Origin: Paragonimus westermani | Taxonomy: Eukaryota > Platyhelminthes > Trematoda > Plagiorchiida > Troglotrematidae | Reading direction: 5' to 3' | DNA: 64,000 nt | NCBI GenBank assembly: GCA_008508345.1 | Contig: QNGE01001263.1 | Span: 58,944-122,943, forward strand | Part shown: positions 35,201-45,800 of the stretch, in pieces | Layout of the letters: each line of letters starts with the position of its first letter | How positions within the stretch are numbered: position 1 is the stretch's first letter | Notes under the pieces: model-generated | Database searches by the model: none | What the model was told of the DNA's origin: nothing | What the model saw: the letters and a program-made list of their open reading frames with translations, nothing else | Translations under genes and position numbers: made by a program

Positions 35201-38200
35201 GTATTTTAAAGGTTACATCCGGCTGCGGTAGAGGTATGTGGTTCTGCCTGTTTCACAAGTGTTTGATGTTCGCTTTAAAGTGCACCTAATTTAAGACAAA
35301 ACACGGGGTTTGATCGTGCACTGTGTAATACGTACTATCTCATTCCGAAATGTCAAACTTCTGAGGTAAAGTATCGAAGAAAGTCGCTTTATTGTAAGTC
35401 AGGCGATCATCTGCTGTTCATGCTAACACCAATTAAGCAGGAATCAAACTAAGGGCTTCAAAGGGTCATTTTGATAAATTCATTCATCAGTAACCTGGGA
35501 GCTTTACTTTGAGTTCATTACAAGCAATTACCTTGCGGTAGGGGAAATCCATTCTTGGGCCATTGCAAAGGGTAGTCATCTGTATCGAGCATCACATACT
35601 CCTGTTCGATTCCAAACCACGGCTCATATTGTTTCGCCTTTTCCATCACAATTTTGCACTGATGTCGATGATTGGTGGCTAACAAAATTTCAACATGGAA
35701 TTGACAGCGTACAAAACATAAAACATAAATGGTATGGCATCTTATAGTCCCATCTATTTGGTCGGTGGATAGCTCGCCGTTAGTCTGCAAACATCGATTC
35801 GAATTGCTACGCACAAACGATTGGACTAAGCTTACGTTATTAGGTTGGTGTTTGGTTTTAGCGAGCTAGGTAAGTTAGAAGAAAATTTCATTCTTTTATC
35901 ATTTCTGTTATTCTAGTGTTTACTTTATGAAATATATTACGTGCAAACGAGTACACAGACTTGTATAACCTTATATTAATCGTAGTTAAACTAGAGTTAG
36001 GACAAACAGTGTACTGAAGGAACAAATGTTGCTTGAATAAAGAGGTATATAGGTAGCCAGGCATGTTTTTGTCCATTGTGACTTTTCAACGTTTCTCCGG
36101 AAAGAAATGTTAACAAAAATTCGTTCCATTGTGTACCTGCTTTCACAAATAGCAAATACTTACAGTCAAGTAGACTAATTTCTTCACAAATTGATGTTGG
36201 GTTACAAACAATATTCAGCTAACACAATCAGAAAACGTTGCTTGAAAATTTACTTCAGTAAACAATAGAGATCAGGTCAGATGGACAAACGATTGTCTTG
36301 TATACGACCTGTTAATTTTCGGCCTGAAAAAATTACGTTTTTGCTTGACAAAACCGGTTCTAAAAACTCACCTTGAACAGCATGTGACAAGATATATGAA
36401 TGTGTCAGGTTCAACCGTAAAATTTCCCATTATGTAAACCAAAGCTAGCATACAAACATGAGTGTATGAAGGTCGCTGTTGATAGAAAATTTCTTCTAAG
36501 TGCATACTTGAAATACTACGATAAGCAACATTATTGATACCGAGTGTTCCATTGTATGGAAGGTCATTGTTCTGAACGCAATAATATATCAAGTTTTACA
36601 AATCCAAGAGGTGTTTTTAAGTACAATATTACGCCAAGGGAATAAACACCTCAGTCAACAAATGATAACAACGAAATGTGCAATACAACTTCCTCCTCAA
36701 ACCATCATAAGAGCCATTACACATGCAATTTGAGGTCGCAGGCTTGCTGTTTTAGGAGCTCAGCAATATTAAAAATACACTCACAATGTGGTTGCATGTC
36801 GTAAGTGAACGTTTCGCAGAGAACCAATTTGTTCTTTCCACCTCGGAACGGATCACGGAACAGTATACACGGTTTCAGATAGACATCCGAGTTTGAGCCC
36901 TCAGCCTGCCCGGTACTACTACCATCGAAATTCCAAATGCGACAATCTGAAAAGTACACAAATAAGAAAGTATGACTGACTCTTATTGAAAATTTGTTCG
37001 GCTCACTTTGAATCGATGGCATGTTGGACGGGACTAAACAGGACGCAGTTGCTCATTAAGATTACACCGGCCATAGTCGGCGAGGAAATGACACTATAGT
37101 GAACGCTGTCAAAACTGGCATTACACTTTCTAGTGACTGGTTTACAGAAAGCTAATGCAATGCAAATTGTTATCCTGGGCTGTCGTTGCAACGCATCTGG
37201 TTCTGGTATCTTATCATTTAATATTGTTGGTTCATCAAAGATTCAACGGAGAGTAGTCGGATATTTGACTAGTTACAAATTAGACATCACTCACAGTTAA
37301 TCACGGATTCCGCATTCACCTGAAGTAGTCGATCAGCCCTTTTAAATAACCACCAGACTCTTATTTCAATCTCCAGTGGTGAGCGGGCTGTCTGATCTCC
37401 TTGAAAGAAGACACGCTTGCTTTCTTTTAACTGCAACCGAAAGTGCCGTAGTTATAACTTTTGATTTTTTTGAAATGTCTGAATTCAGCAAACCTGTTGA
37501 GTGGTGTTTTAGATTGCTGATGAGTGATCGTTTCTCACCAGCGACAGTGGCTGAACATACACATTCTTCAATCGTGTCTAATTTAGGGCTCAGCTGTCGG
37601 CTTTGGTAGGAATATGCACAACAGATGAGCTCTAATAAGAAATGAACTCCAGCCGTGCGTTTCGTTTTGAAAGGAGCTGGATGTAAAATCTGTCAGAATT
37701 AGAGATTCGCGAGCAACTGTGGGCGTTGTTAACAAGGGGATTAAGGAGGGATTACTTTGTTGTTCACGTAATCAGTGCGAGCTCCTTGCCAACCCGGTCC
37801 CATCGTTGTGTACATAAACGTAGCAGTCATTCGACTTTGTCAGTCGAAATAGAGCAACGAAATAAATATCACAAAGTGAAGTACTCACACTAAGTAGTGG
37901 ACTAAATGAAACACTGGGCAAGTAATTGGACAACCGACTTAATGGATTCAATTCAGTTTCAAAATCTAACGAATGAAGACATACAACAGCCTCAGATCGA
38001 TCATACGTAAACTTTGTGTATCCCGTGCAGAAAGTATCCACTTTGAACAGTTGTGTAATGCACTGTTCTGATTTGAAGGATTCCGGATACAGTCTACACA
38101 ATTTTTGCGTATCACCACTCGTAGGCTAAAACAAATTCAATACAAGACACACCGTTAGCTTTTAGCACTTATTGAGCTTCATTCACGCTGGTGTCGCCTT

Positions 38201-38804
38201 GTTTTTTTGCGTTTATATTCCAACCATAACAGTACGTTTTGAAGACTAAATACATGTTTAACAATTCCTCTGGCCGTCATTAAAAATTTTACTGGACGTT
38301 TCGTTTTTGTTGCGACCTGGCCATAAACGTATGCATCATACTAGCGCTTGAGTGTTTATTTTAGTTAGGTGCATAATCAGTTTGACACATATCAGTTATA
38401 CTGGATTTGCTCGTTTCATATTCAATTCAGGTCATAGTTGGTGTTGCTCACTGAATAATCATTTTTTCGAATATCAAGTATCTCCAGCAAATTTTAAATT
38501 ATAATTTACTTACTGGAAAACAAATGTTTTCGCCATATCTGCGATCAACTTGAACTATGTGTGCTGCACAACTCAGGACGAACCTCTGCTCACTAAGATA
38601 GACGACATTAGGACAATGTTTAGCAGTCTGTGGCTATGAACAGAAAAGCTACTAGTGGTATATTGCATGTTATTTGTTTGAGTGAATTCCGTTATCTTCT
38701 GCAGACGACTACAAAATATGCATAGAATCTTTACTTACGAAGAGTGTCCTGTCCAAATACAGAAATACCCAGGAGTAGTGCTAATTTAGTGAACGTTTCT
38801 TTTT

Positions 38805-38841
<37 letters not shown>

Positions 38842-41108
38842 GATGACTTCAGTCGTTTAATATCAGTTGCCTAGGCGAAGTACAGTAAGAGTTCATGCCG
38901 ATGCGCGAAAATGACGGACTGCCAATAGTGTGATTTGTCTCAAGCAATTGGTGGGCAATGGATGAAGGTGGTGTTTTATGTGGTTGACTTTCGGACTCAT
39001 CCGCACAACCTCCAGCCGGTTGACTGATGCGGTTGCGCACCCACTTGGGCAAGTGTTTCGTCATCCTAACCTTCAACCACCTATGGGCAGCTAGGGACGA
39101 CCTAATATTAACTAAAACAGGTCCTGATTTTACCGGTAACCTACAGGCAGACCTCCTCTCAATAATCAAAAGCGAACAACTAAGGGTGGATTCCCCCAAA
39201 AACTGGAGTCTACGTACCATGGAACACTGACTAACCCCGCATTCATGGTTAACTGGATTAAAATTTCATTGTCTTTGTTAGATCACGGCATACGTGAGAG
39301 GGAACCGACAGTAGAGTTCCGTTGACCACCTTCCTAATGCACTTCCACAGGTCACCTGCTACATCTTCCTCCTTGCGTGCCTGCTCGTTCCTTCGTTGAC
39401 TGGATATATCTACAGGTGTCTGTTGGTTGTATCAGGAAGCTGCTTAGAAGTGTTCAACTATTTAGTTTTGGTTTGCCGTGCAATAAAGTTTCTCAACAGA
39501 TCGAATTTCCCTCACTGATACTCCATAACATTACATTTAGTGATTTCTGGTTGATCATCACAGAAGCAGTAGGGGAAGAACACTTAGTCTTTCTCTCTCT
39601 TTTATCAGATGGTAGACACACGATAAGCTTTACACCCCTTAGTGTTAATATTCGTTCAGTATCGAAGTAGTTTTCTCATGAGACTTTCAAGTAAGTTGAT
39701 ACGTTACCCATTTGTATGTAAACTTATCGAGATGTTTGCTTTGGTCGACTGTTCAACCAGAGGCGGGACTATGAAAATCAAACATCCCTCATATTTCTTC
39801 CACCACTTTCGCCTGCATTTCGTCTTTTCAGTCTACCCCAACGGGAAAAAAGCAATAACTTTTCATTTGGTTCCTATAATAACTCATTAATGGAGCATAC
39901 AACTCTCGGGACCGAAATTTGGACAGCGGCCAACCTTTCCTGAGGTAAATAAAATGATCATCAAGCCAGTGGTATAAAAATGTTGAAAGCATTCGTAGTT
40001 AATGAGACTTTTCAGCTAACGCTCTTAGGAATAAGCATCAAAACCAAGTTTCCTCCATACCAGATCTCATTTTTAGTCCATGATCCCTAGTCTTTTTTTG
40101 CAGAGCTAGTTGAAAAACCAAACCAATTTTGAAAGTTGCATTCCACTCATGGAACTTTAAACACGAATCTTTTTGGTACTGTGAACCTATAACTTTGAGG
40201 TGGTCCTTAATTACTTCGCAGTTATGGAAAAATGGACCACTTCTGTCACGTACTTGTTTGAAGATGTATCACTCTAATGAATAGTTTATAGTTTTGTATT
40301 GAGTACTGTCGATATCTAGCAGTATCGCAAATTTGTCTATAAAATTGCGTTTCAGAAAGGCACGTCACACCCTTTTTCCTACGGGCAAACAGGCGCAAAA
40401 GTCAAAGAAAATCGCCGAAATTTTAACGAACCTGATTACGTCTCCGAGAAGAAAACTCAGGGCGGGGGATGGGAAGCAGGGAACGAGCCCAGACAATAAA
40501 TACATCCTAATCATCGCATCTGCTTAATATGCACCGGAATTCAACAGACGTAGTTAAACCATTGAAAGACAAACGTTTCATTCGATTGGCCCTTAATAAC
40601 TTTAGTCTGTCTAGACCTTTACAGCCTCTTCGTTGCTAGGTCATTCTAACTATAACCGTTACGATAACTTTAGTGTGCATAACTCACAAAACATTAAAGT
40701 TCTGGCTATGGTCACTTGCAAACCAACTACCGATTGTCATACAAATGGAGGCTACGCAGCGGAACCATTCTTTAGACAAAAATGGACGATCCGATTCAAA
40801 AACGATTTTGTTTGCAACATAGGAAGAGTAGGATTCAGGTCCATAACCGTGGATTTGGAAATTAGGAATATGCACACTGGGATTACCGGATATAAAAAAC
40901 GACATCTCCAACAACTTTTGTTATAAATTTGCATACCTTCTGGTGAAGTTGGTTCCTTGTCAACAGTCATCGTTTTGCAACGCAGGTTTTCACCAGTACC
41001 ATCGATCCACACATACATCAACTGGATCTTATCTTCCGGTTGTGGCAAACCATAGTACTTTGCCAACAGCGTTTTGCTGTCGGCCGGACTGTTGGTCGCT
41101 AAGGCCAT
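26114..41108 (-). CDS. GLUL: Glutamine synthetase copy A, complete seven-exon gene
   Basis: Type II glutamine synthetase (glutamate + NH3 + ATP to glutamine; cytosolic decamer in animals). Exons on the minus strand: 40937-41108, 36785-36946, 35532-35678, 34204-34331, 31927-32129, 29273-29412, 26114-26256. All splice sites are GT..AG and phases join cleanly to 364 codons (human enzyme 373). Visible motifs: [68 protein letters not shown] and [14 protein letters not shown]. The short C-terminus lacks the vertebrate tail. Oddity: the metal-ligand Glu in the usual GPCEGI is Val (GPCVGV), so catalysis is doubtful although the frame is intact. ATG at 41108 is in good context (A at -3, G at +4). Introns hold SINEs, a PLE piece and palindromic repeats. 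Copy B lies upstream on the same strand. Confidence 0.93.
27418..27640 (+). mobile_element. Full-length tRNA-derived SINE with intact hammerhead
   Basis: The best copy of a family with at least eleven members here. The head resembles a tRNA with A-box TGGCGCAGTGG (27444-27454) and B-box AGTTCAAATCC (27488-27498), the internal promoter of RNA polymerase III. The ribozyme at 27517-27561 follows, then a body with GAAAGAGGCTGGCTGGAAAG and the end near TTTAACTTG. Combining a Pol III promoter with a hammerhead is the arrangement known for the Sm-alpha SINE-like repeats of schistosomes. No target-site duplication could be assigned with certainty. Confidence 0.88.
27517..27561 (+). ncRNA. Type I hammerhead ribozyme (in SINE)
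   Basis: All conserved core positions are present. Stem I GCACTA (27517-27522) pairs with TAGTGC (27556-27561); core CTGACGA (27523-27529); stem II GCTCT-AATG-AGAGC (27530-27543) is a perfect 5-bp hairpin; core GAAA (27544-27547); stem III ACTCGAGT (27547-27554); cleavage expected after C27555 (GUC). The very short stem III is typical of retroposon hammerheads, which often act as dimers. Confidence 0.9.
29273..29412 (-). CDS. GLUL: Glutamine synthetase A exon 6
   Basis: Residues 271-317. [32 protein letters not shown] (flap with catalytic Glu) and IHGFSSG. Acceptor TTTGTTTCAG, donor GTAAAA. Confidence 0.95.
30522..30760 (+). repeat. Palindromic repeat, one arm deleted, plus shared tail
   Basis: Second member of the palindrome family. 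The left arm (30522-30617, 96 bases) mirrors the right arm (30618-30687, 70 bases) around AATCGATT without spacer, but the right arm lacks 26 bases ending next to GCTCGAAACG. A tail of about 70 bases starting AATAACATGTTAA and ending ATATCTTACAAC follows, as at 47.25 kb. Inside intron 5 of glutamine synthetase A. Confidence 0.9.
31927..32129 (-). CDS. GLUL: Glutamine synthetase A exon 5, with E-to-V at a metal-ligand site
   Basis: Residues 204-270. [20 protein letters not shown] is followed by [20 protein letters not shown]. The codon after Cys of GPC is GTC (Val) where active enzymes, including copy B, have Glu (human E203, an Mn/Mg ligand). The other metal ligands here (Glu of WEF, His of AHTNF) are kept. 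Donor GTAGGT. Confidence 0.94.
32715..32975 (-). mobile_element. SINE, minus orientation, with 5' leader
   Basis: On the minus strand: a leader containing GCGATCGGGCAA and ACTCACAAGC, then TCGTGTCTAATACGAGGTCA, the tRNA-like head with B-box-like GAATTCAAATCCC, and the body with a decayed ribozyme (CTAGTGGTAAG.., GGGTCTAATGC). In intron 4 of copy A and head to head with the next SINE. Confidence 0.75.
32976..33170 (+). mobile_element. SINE, plus orientation, head to head with its neighbour
   Basis: Head remnant ACAGTTGCCTCATGAAC, B-box-like GGAGTTCATGTTCC, ribozyme remnant TATTCTAGTGCTC, body GGGGCTGACTGGGGAGTGTA and end GGTGTTTAATTC. The ribozyme core is lost. Confidence 0.7.
33530..33790 (+). 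repeat. Diverged third copy of the palindromic repeat with tail
   Basis: Left text AACGTCTCAACCACATGGGG and TAGCCTTCC mirror right text GGAAGGCTACCCGAAATGGT with TTGAAACGTTG, around an A/T-rich centre near 33.62 kb. The tail repeats ACATGACGCCCAAACTGCTG through GCGGATATCTTACAA. In intron 4 of glutamine synthetase A. Confidence 0.75.
34204..34331 (-). CDS. GLUL: Glutamine synthetase A exon 4
   Basis: Residues 161-203. [27 protein letters not shown] and NGEVMPSQ are all present. Acceptor TCTGTTAG, donor GTAAGC, ends in phase 0. Confidence 0.95.
34408..34622 (+). mobile_element. SINE with partly decayed hammerhead
   Basis: Starts TTAGTCGTGCCTAATG about 75 bases from exon 4 of copy A, with A-box-like TGGCGCAGTTG. 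Ribozyme region 34502-34552: CCGATGA, an independent CTTTC/GAAAG stem II, GAAA and stem III ACTCGAGT are present, but stem I no longer pairs. Ends near GTTCAATTT. Confidence 0.8.
35532..35678 (-). CDS. GLUL: Glutamine synthetase A exon 3
   Basis: Residues 112-160. Contains PWFGIEQEY, whose two glutamates bind metal, and [11 protein letters not shown]. Acceptor TTTTGTTAG, donor GTAATT. Confidence 0.94.
36785..36946 (-). CDS. GLUL: Glutamine synthetase A exon 2
   Basis: Residues 58-111. Contains [17 protein letters not shown] (active-site loop with Asp) and [16 protein letters not shown]. Acceptor TACTTTTCAG, donor GTGAGT; phase 1 at both ends. Confidence 0.95.
37608..37700 (+). mobile_element. 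SINE scrap
   Basis: ATATGCACAACAGATGAGCT continuing CTAATAAG resembles the ribozyme 5' half, and GAAAGGAGCTGG the body; the rest is degraded. Confidence 0.5.
37772..38125 (-). CDS. Unexplained open stretch, possible exon of an unknown gene
   Basis: After a TTTGTTTTAG acceptor, the minus strand is open for 117 codons to TGA. An internal GTGAGT at 37883-37888 and AG at 37835-37836 would delimit a 54-base in-frame intron. The reading is polar and Cys-containing ([34 protein letters not shown]), unlike decayed repeats. A 40-codon phase-0 open block with acceptor and GTAAGT donor lies upstream at 38514-38633. Both sit inside intron 1 of copy A on the same strand. No family recognised, and chance open frames this long occur elsewhere in the window. 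Confidence 0.22.
   Translation of the reverse strand, partial: PTSGDTQKLCRLYPESFKSEQCITQLFKVDTFCTGYTKFTYDRSEAVVCLHSLDFETELNPLSRLSNYLPSVSFSPLLSVSTSLCDIYFVALFRLTKSNDCYVYVHNDGTGLARSSH
38760..39110 (-). mobile_element. Penelope-like element 3' fragment (PLE-4)
   Basis: The minus strand gives [18 protein letters not shown] (endonuclease end), then [14 protein letters not shown], then after a frame change KRLKSSLCV, a run of Cys-Val repeats, and [10 protein letters not shown]. These match the C-terminal blocks of PLE-1 (SSIAKHLSTTGDSVN and LCSQEQLTLSLRLPW). It is 5'-truncated and in intron 1 of copy A. Confidence 0.8.
38806..38839 (+). repeat. (CA)17 microsatellite
   Basis: Thirty-four bases of uninterrupted CA, lying within the PLE-4 C-terminal coding remnant; on the minus strand it reads as alternating Cys-Val codons in frame with flanking PLE residues. 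Confidence 0.97.
40937..41108 (-). CDS. GLUL: Glutamine synthetase A exon 1
   Basis: Residues 1-57, from [12 protein letters not shown] to the beta-grasp segment [20 protein letters not shown]. Donor GTATGC; ends with one base of codon 58. AG immediately precedes the ATG, which also allows a 5' UTR intron or spliced-leader acceptor. Confidence 0.93.
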
Positions 41109-44100
41109 CTTGTGCCAAAAACGGCTAAATGTTTAAAATTTCATAACTGAGATATATATATATATTTCAAATGATGGACCGTGTACAACGGCTGTTTGCT
41201 GCCCAAACAGGAAACCTAAGTCGCTAAATGGACACATTTGATTGGGTCAGTTGGTCAAGGACATTGCAGTGAAGAACCAATAATAACTTTGTGCAAGTGT
41301 CCGAAGGTAACAAGGTCACTGATGTTTTCTGTGTTGATCACGTGCTATCGGCCTGATTGCAATACATCACGACCTAAAGGGACGGATATCTAACCAGAAC
41401 ACGTTTCTTGGTGAATTTTTCTCTTACCTAATACTGTAGGTTCTACGTGCAGAGGGATAACCGATAATAACGCTAACCCTTCAGTTAACTCACTTGCTAT
41501 CTACTCATGTAGCATCTATAATCAGCCAGGTGAGAGAGATGAACCGAAACATTGCTGTATACACTATTTGTGCTGAAATATCCACAGGTCGGTTACTGAT
41601 TGGAGAAGGTGGGAAAATGCTTAAGTTGAATGACTTTGAATTACATGTACTGAACACAACCAGGCTATCTTCATTGACAAACACCACAACAAAGCGGAGG
41701 AAGCAAAAATAAAGATGAAGAGATGTGGGAGGAGGAAAGATGGGAAGAAAAAAAAGGTGAGATTGCATCGGTGAATACGGTGATTCGCAGCACGAAAGTC
41801 ATTCATTTTGGATTCAAGTCAGTGAGCCTAGAACACGCTATCGCTCTCATGCTTGTAACTTGAGCTAGACGTTGACCACCGGGTTGTCGCTTACAAACTA
41901 AGCCTACCACTTACAAACAAGATACGACATGACAGACGGTGACGGGGCATGTCAACGAAACTGACTAAACGAGATCATTAAGTTCACGGGTCGACAGTGT
42001 CTATGCGTTCTGAATCCAGGCCGGCGAAACTCACCACTGATGACACGGTGTTCCCACCGCGCACCCCTAATGCTTTGAAGGCGCCCATGGTCGAAAACGG
42101 CCACCGCTTAAATCTTTTGTGCTCGAATAACTTTTCTTTGAAAGCTGTACAATAAGGTTGCTTTTACGTGCAAGTCGGCTAACGAATTCTCAGTTCCAGC
42201 TATGGGAGTTAACCTTACCAGACTTAAGGATAATACTCGGTGGCCAGCCGAAGCGTTCTGGTATAACAGACTTTGCTAATCAACAGCTGTACGAGTAGGA
42301 ACCGTTGACACTTGGCAGCACATATAATCAATCACAGATGAAGGTGCAGATTTAGAAATCACATGTCAGCACGTAGCAAACAATACATCACTAAGACCTA
42401 CAAAGAAAACCAAAACAAGACTTAACTCTGCCGAAATTGATCTATTGATCGAATAAGATGATGACTGGTCTTGATATCTTGCGTCCATTTCACATTTAGT
42501 CTTATAGTGGGGCGAAAGATTTCATCCCAAACACAGAGGTCACTGTTCCATCACCAGAATGATCACGTTTAGTCCACTACCACATCTCTGATACATTTAT
42601 CTGCGCATTTTCCCTAGTTAAACTGCTGAACTCGTCATTTACACATTCGGGCGAATTACCGCTCTCGTATTTTGTATTCTATACTACAACGTGTTCCGAC
42701 GAAGGTAACCTATTGCCTCATATTTCCATAACCAGTGCAAATTCTAAAGTCAACTATTTGCCTGATTAACGCTCCACATTGCGCTTAACATTCAGCGTCC
42801 TACATAGTCAATGATTTCACTCATGTCAGCGGTGGGACTATCAAATTACCATGTTTAGTGTTTATGTTAGAAGGTGCACCTCTCAACAAAGCAATTCAGG
42901 CAGTATGCGCAATATTGGCCAGTTCAGTTTTAAGGGGATTAACATTTGTAGGAGCGTGCAAATCTACGCGTGGAATCGAAAGTCAGCTGAAAATTCTCTA
43001 TCCACATTGCCTGAGGTAAACGCGGTGTGGAGTGGATAGATCCGTATCATTACAATTAGCCAGTCAGATTGCAGCAGCACGTTCGGGAGCCAGTACACTT
43101 CAACTTTGGCTGAACTGTTTTTTCTTGCTTGCTTGTTATCACCCTCATAACCTGATTCATCCTAACGCCACAGCTATCAAATATAGTAGTTCCTTTCGAT
43201 TCAGTGTGTCTTGTTTACCTTGTGCAGTTACTGTTTACCATACATATATTCAGTCTCTGAGGTCTGTTTATACGCCCGTTCACAATAATCGATGATGACC
43301 ACGTTTTCCTTTTTTCGGGTTGTGATTCAATCCGAACGATTGAGCGCTTAATAGAAGGGACAGATCAGTAACTAAAGGCTTCTGGTGTCGGATACAGAAC
43401 CTACGCGAACAACCGTAAGTTCGTTGGGAGAGATTGACCTTATTCAGCAGCCTTAATAGGCGTAAGTTGGTGGGGTTCCGCTAAAGATGAAAAAAATTTT
43501 AACAAAGTTTATCAAGCGCCGTTCAGCAGTCGGCGCCATCGCGAACTACGTCACCGAATGTGTTCGCCACGCTGAACCCGAAACGACTTTCGAGTAGTGG
43601 CTCTGCTACTATGAGGGTTTCCTCCGAATGGGGGTACCTGACGCGGCCGATACGGGAAAGGTGCGACGGCCTCTTTGAACATTCAGCACGAAATAACACT
43701 GCAGGTGTACTGACTTCGTCCCAACGGAATACCTCGGGATCTCACACTTGATGAAGCACTGAAGAGGTCAATGAATATTTTCGGCGAACGGTCATCCTTT
43801 TTTAACACCTTGTACCAGTGTCTCAATTTTGTGAGAGGTGACTGTGATGATTGGGCCATTTACATAAGTACGGTGAACCGGAAGCGTAAAGGGTTTAAAT
43901 TATGAACAATTCAAGTGTTTAGTATTTGTCTGCGGTCTACAGCCAACCCGAGAAGCTGATATTCCCACCCAAGTTTTAAACAAGTCCGAAGGGCAGTCCT
44001 GATAAGTCATTGCAAGGTTTGATTGTCGAGTGTCAATGATTGATCCGTCGGAAGCAGTAAACGGCCATGTTTGGTCACTCGGGGTTACATTCAGTCTAAT

Positions 44101-44229
44101 GGTTTTAGTTACGTCCACCCAACCAAACAGTCGAGGAGCATGATACAAAGCCACTATCGAAACCCCCAGCTGCATGCTGGCAATGCGATTATTGCAATGA
44201 TTTTCGGCCCTGTCCAATCAAGCAGCAAA
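41109..44229. other. 5' flank of glutamine synthetase A; nothing firm
   Basis: A short (AT)7 run lies at 41152-41165, about 45 bases upstream of the copy A start codon. No promoter element is certain. Short exon-like stretches around 41.5-41.77 kb can be read on either strand and were not called. Confidence 0.45.
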
Positions 44230-45800
44230 TTTGTGAAAAATATTATTTTCACGAGTACAAGGAGATGGGCTGCCGTTTCATCCAGTCATTCAGAAGTCCG
44301 TTGTCTCTGTCGAACAGTCACCAATAAAACCGAAGAAACAAAAGACAAAACCGAATTCTGTTTTGACCACTTTCGATACTATGTTCACTGAACACAACAA
44401 AGAAATTTCATCATAAACCAACATCAGCCGGGTAAATCCACAGCCAGATAACTCTTCTGATATCGCAGTGAATTTGCCACAATTGTAGAGAAATACTGAT
44501 TGCCCGACGTGCAAGAAAGTGTAATGTTCAGCTCAGAATGTTTCCGAAGGGGAAATAACGCTAATTATTCGGTTCAACTTAGATTTCTATCATGTTTATG
44601 TCCTCACAAGTGGCGTGGTTTATCTTATCGATTTTCCGAAAATGAATCTTGTAGGCCTTAACTGGACTGAGCGGTTGAAACTTCTGGACATACCGATCGG
44701 TCATTTGTATAAGAATGTGAACGCGCAAGCTCCATCAGGAGATCAGAAAATGGGTCACACTATTCAGAGAAGTTGAGAAACAAATTTGGCGATATGTTTC
44801 AGAGAGATCTCGGTTGGTGTACCAAGGCGAAAGCGGTGTTGAGTCTGAGTCAGGATGCGAAACCTGCTGTTTGGTCAAAGCGACCAGGGATAGATTCCGC
44901 CCTACTAGCTGCAGACGACGAATTGTACAGCTTTCAAAAATCGAGGACTATCCAGTGAGTCATTTATTCCCTTTGGACAGTCCCTATAGTCATTGTCATG
45001 AAGGCCAACAGCTGTTTTCGGCTGCTCGCAGACTTTTTAACTGGATGGAATACGATTTTAGCAAATTAGTAATATCCTCTTCCATTCCCCACTGGCTTAT
45101 TTGCAAGGCTCACCGTTGGCAGATGTTTATTCAAACGCGACCTGGCCAAAGCCTATCTCTAGAGAAGTGCTGACCGCCAACATCAGTCGGGAATTGTTCC
45201 AGTATCACCGTCCATAATTTCAAGCGAAATCAGCGCCTGCAACTATGCAACAGGTCATGGACGCAATACTGACTGACTGACGTTCCGGGATTAGAAGCAT
45301 AATTCGACCTTATTGTGATAGAAACCAATCTTGATCACTTACATAAAAACTTGATCTTGCCCTTAGCTAACTTCAAGGATTCGGGTCTCATCTTCAGACA
45401 GGAGCATGCACCATTTTTATGCAGTCAATGAAGCACCTGAGGTTCAACTCAAACCAGCATGGTTGCCACTCTGATCTAGCGAAGGTCAGCGTAAACAATT
45501 GGATGCCTCGTCTAACTAACGTTTCTATGTTGCGGTCATTCTTATCCACGATATACAACACGCAAGGGAGGCTACAACAAATCTCGACAATAAATGTAGT
45601 ATAGAAAAGTACTTTTAATTCTGTTAAGGTGATGTCCACTTCGGATCCACCCTTGATGGATTCCGACCCTTCGTTGGATTTTGTGGTAGTCTCGGATTCC
45701 TCAGAAAGTACGGACGCAGTCATATCCAACCGACACTCGGATATTTCTGGAAAGACACTAACTCATGCATCCAAGACGCTAACTAGGGTGGAAAGGAGTT
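44230..45800 (+). mobile_element. Ty3/gypsy LTR-retrotransposon pol fossil
   Basis: Frame-broken pol on the plus strand. In order: post-protease segment MNLVGLNWTERLKLLDIPIG (44642 on), pre-RT KFGDMFQRDLGWCTKAKA, RT blocks DDELYSFQKSRTIQ with PVSHS, DLAKAYL near 45.14 kb, SAPATMQQVMDAIL near 45.24 kb, and the thumb block NQHGCHSDLAKVS with TNVSMLRSFL near 45.45-45.56 kb. The catalytic LDD of the palm reads FDL, so the copy is inactive. RNase H remnants may continue to about 46.6 kb (FLLHTDAYKWP). No LTRs were identified. Confidence 0.78.

Larger units (their letters stand above)
36947..40936 (-). other. Intron 1 of glutamine synthetase A
   Basis: Holds a SINE scrap (37.61-37.70 kb), a PLE 3' end with an internal (CA)17 (38.76-39.11 kb), and an exon-like open stretch at 37772-38125 on the minus strand. 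Nothing recognised in 39.25-40.93 kb. Confidence 0.85.

Noticed and set aside
38740..38795. Apparent 14-codon exon before the 38.5 kb block
   Set aside because: It overlaps the C-terminal remnant of PLE-4 (LAL.PWVF context), so the open frame is explained by the element.
45394..45729. 111-codon minus-strand frame
   Set aside because: Antisense to the Ty3/gypsy reverse transcriptase thumb, which has recognisable blocks on the plus strand.
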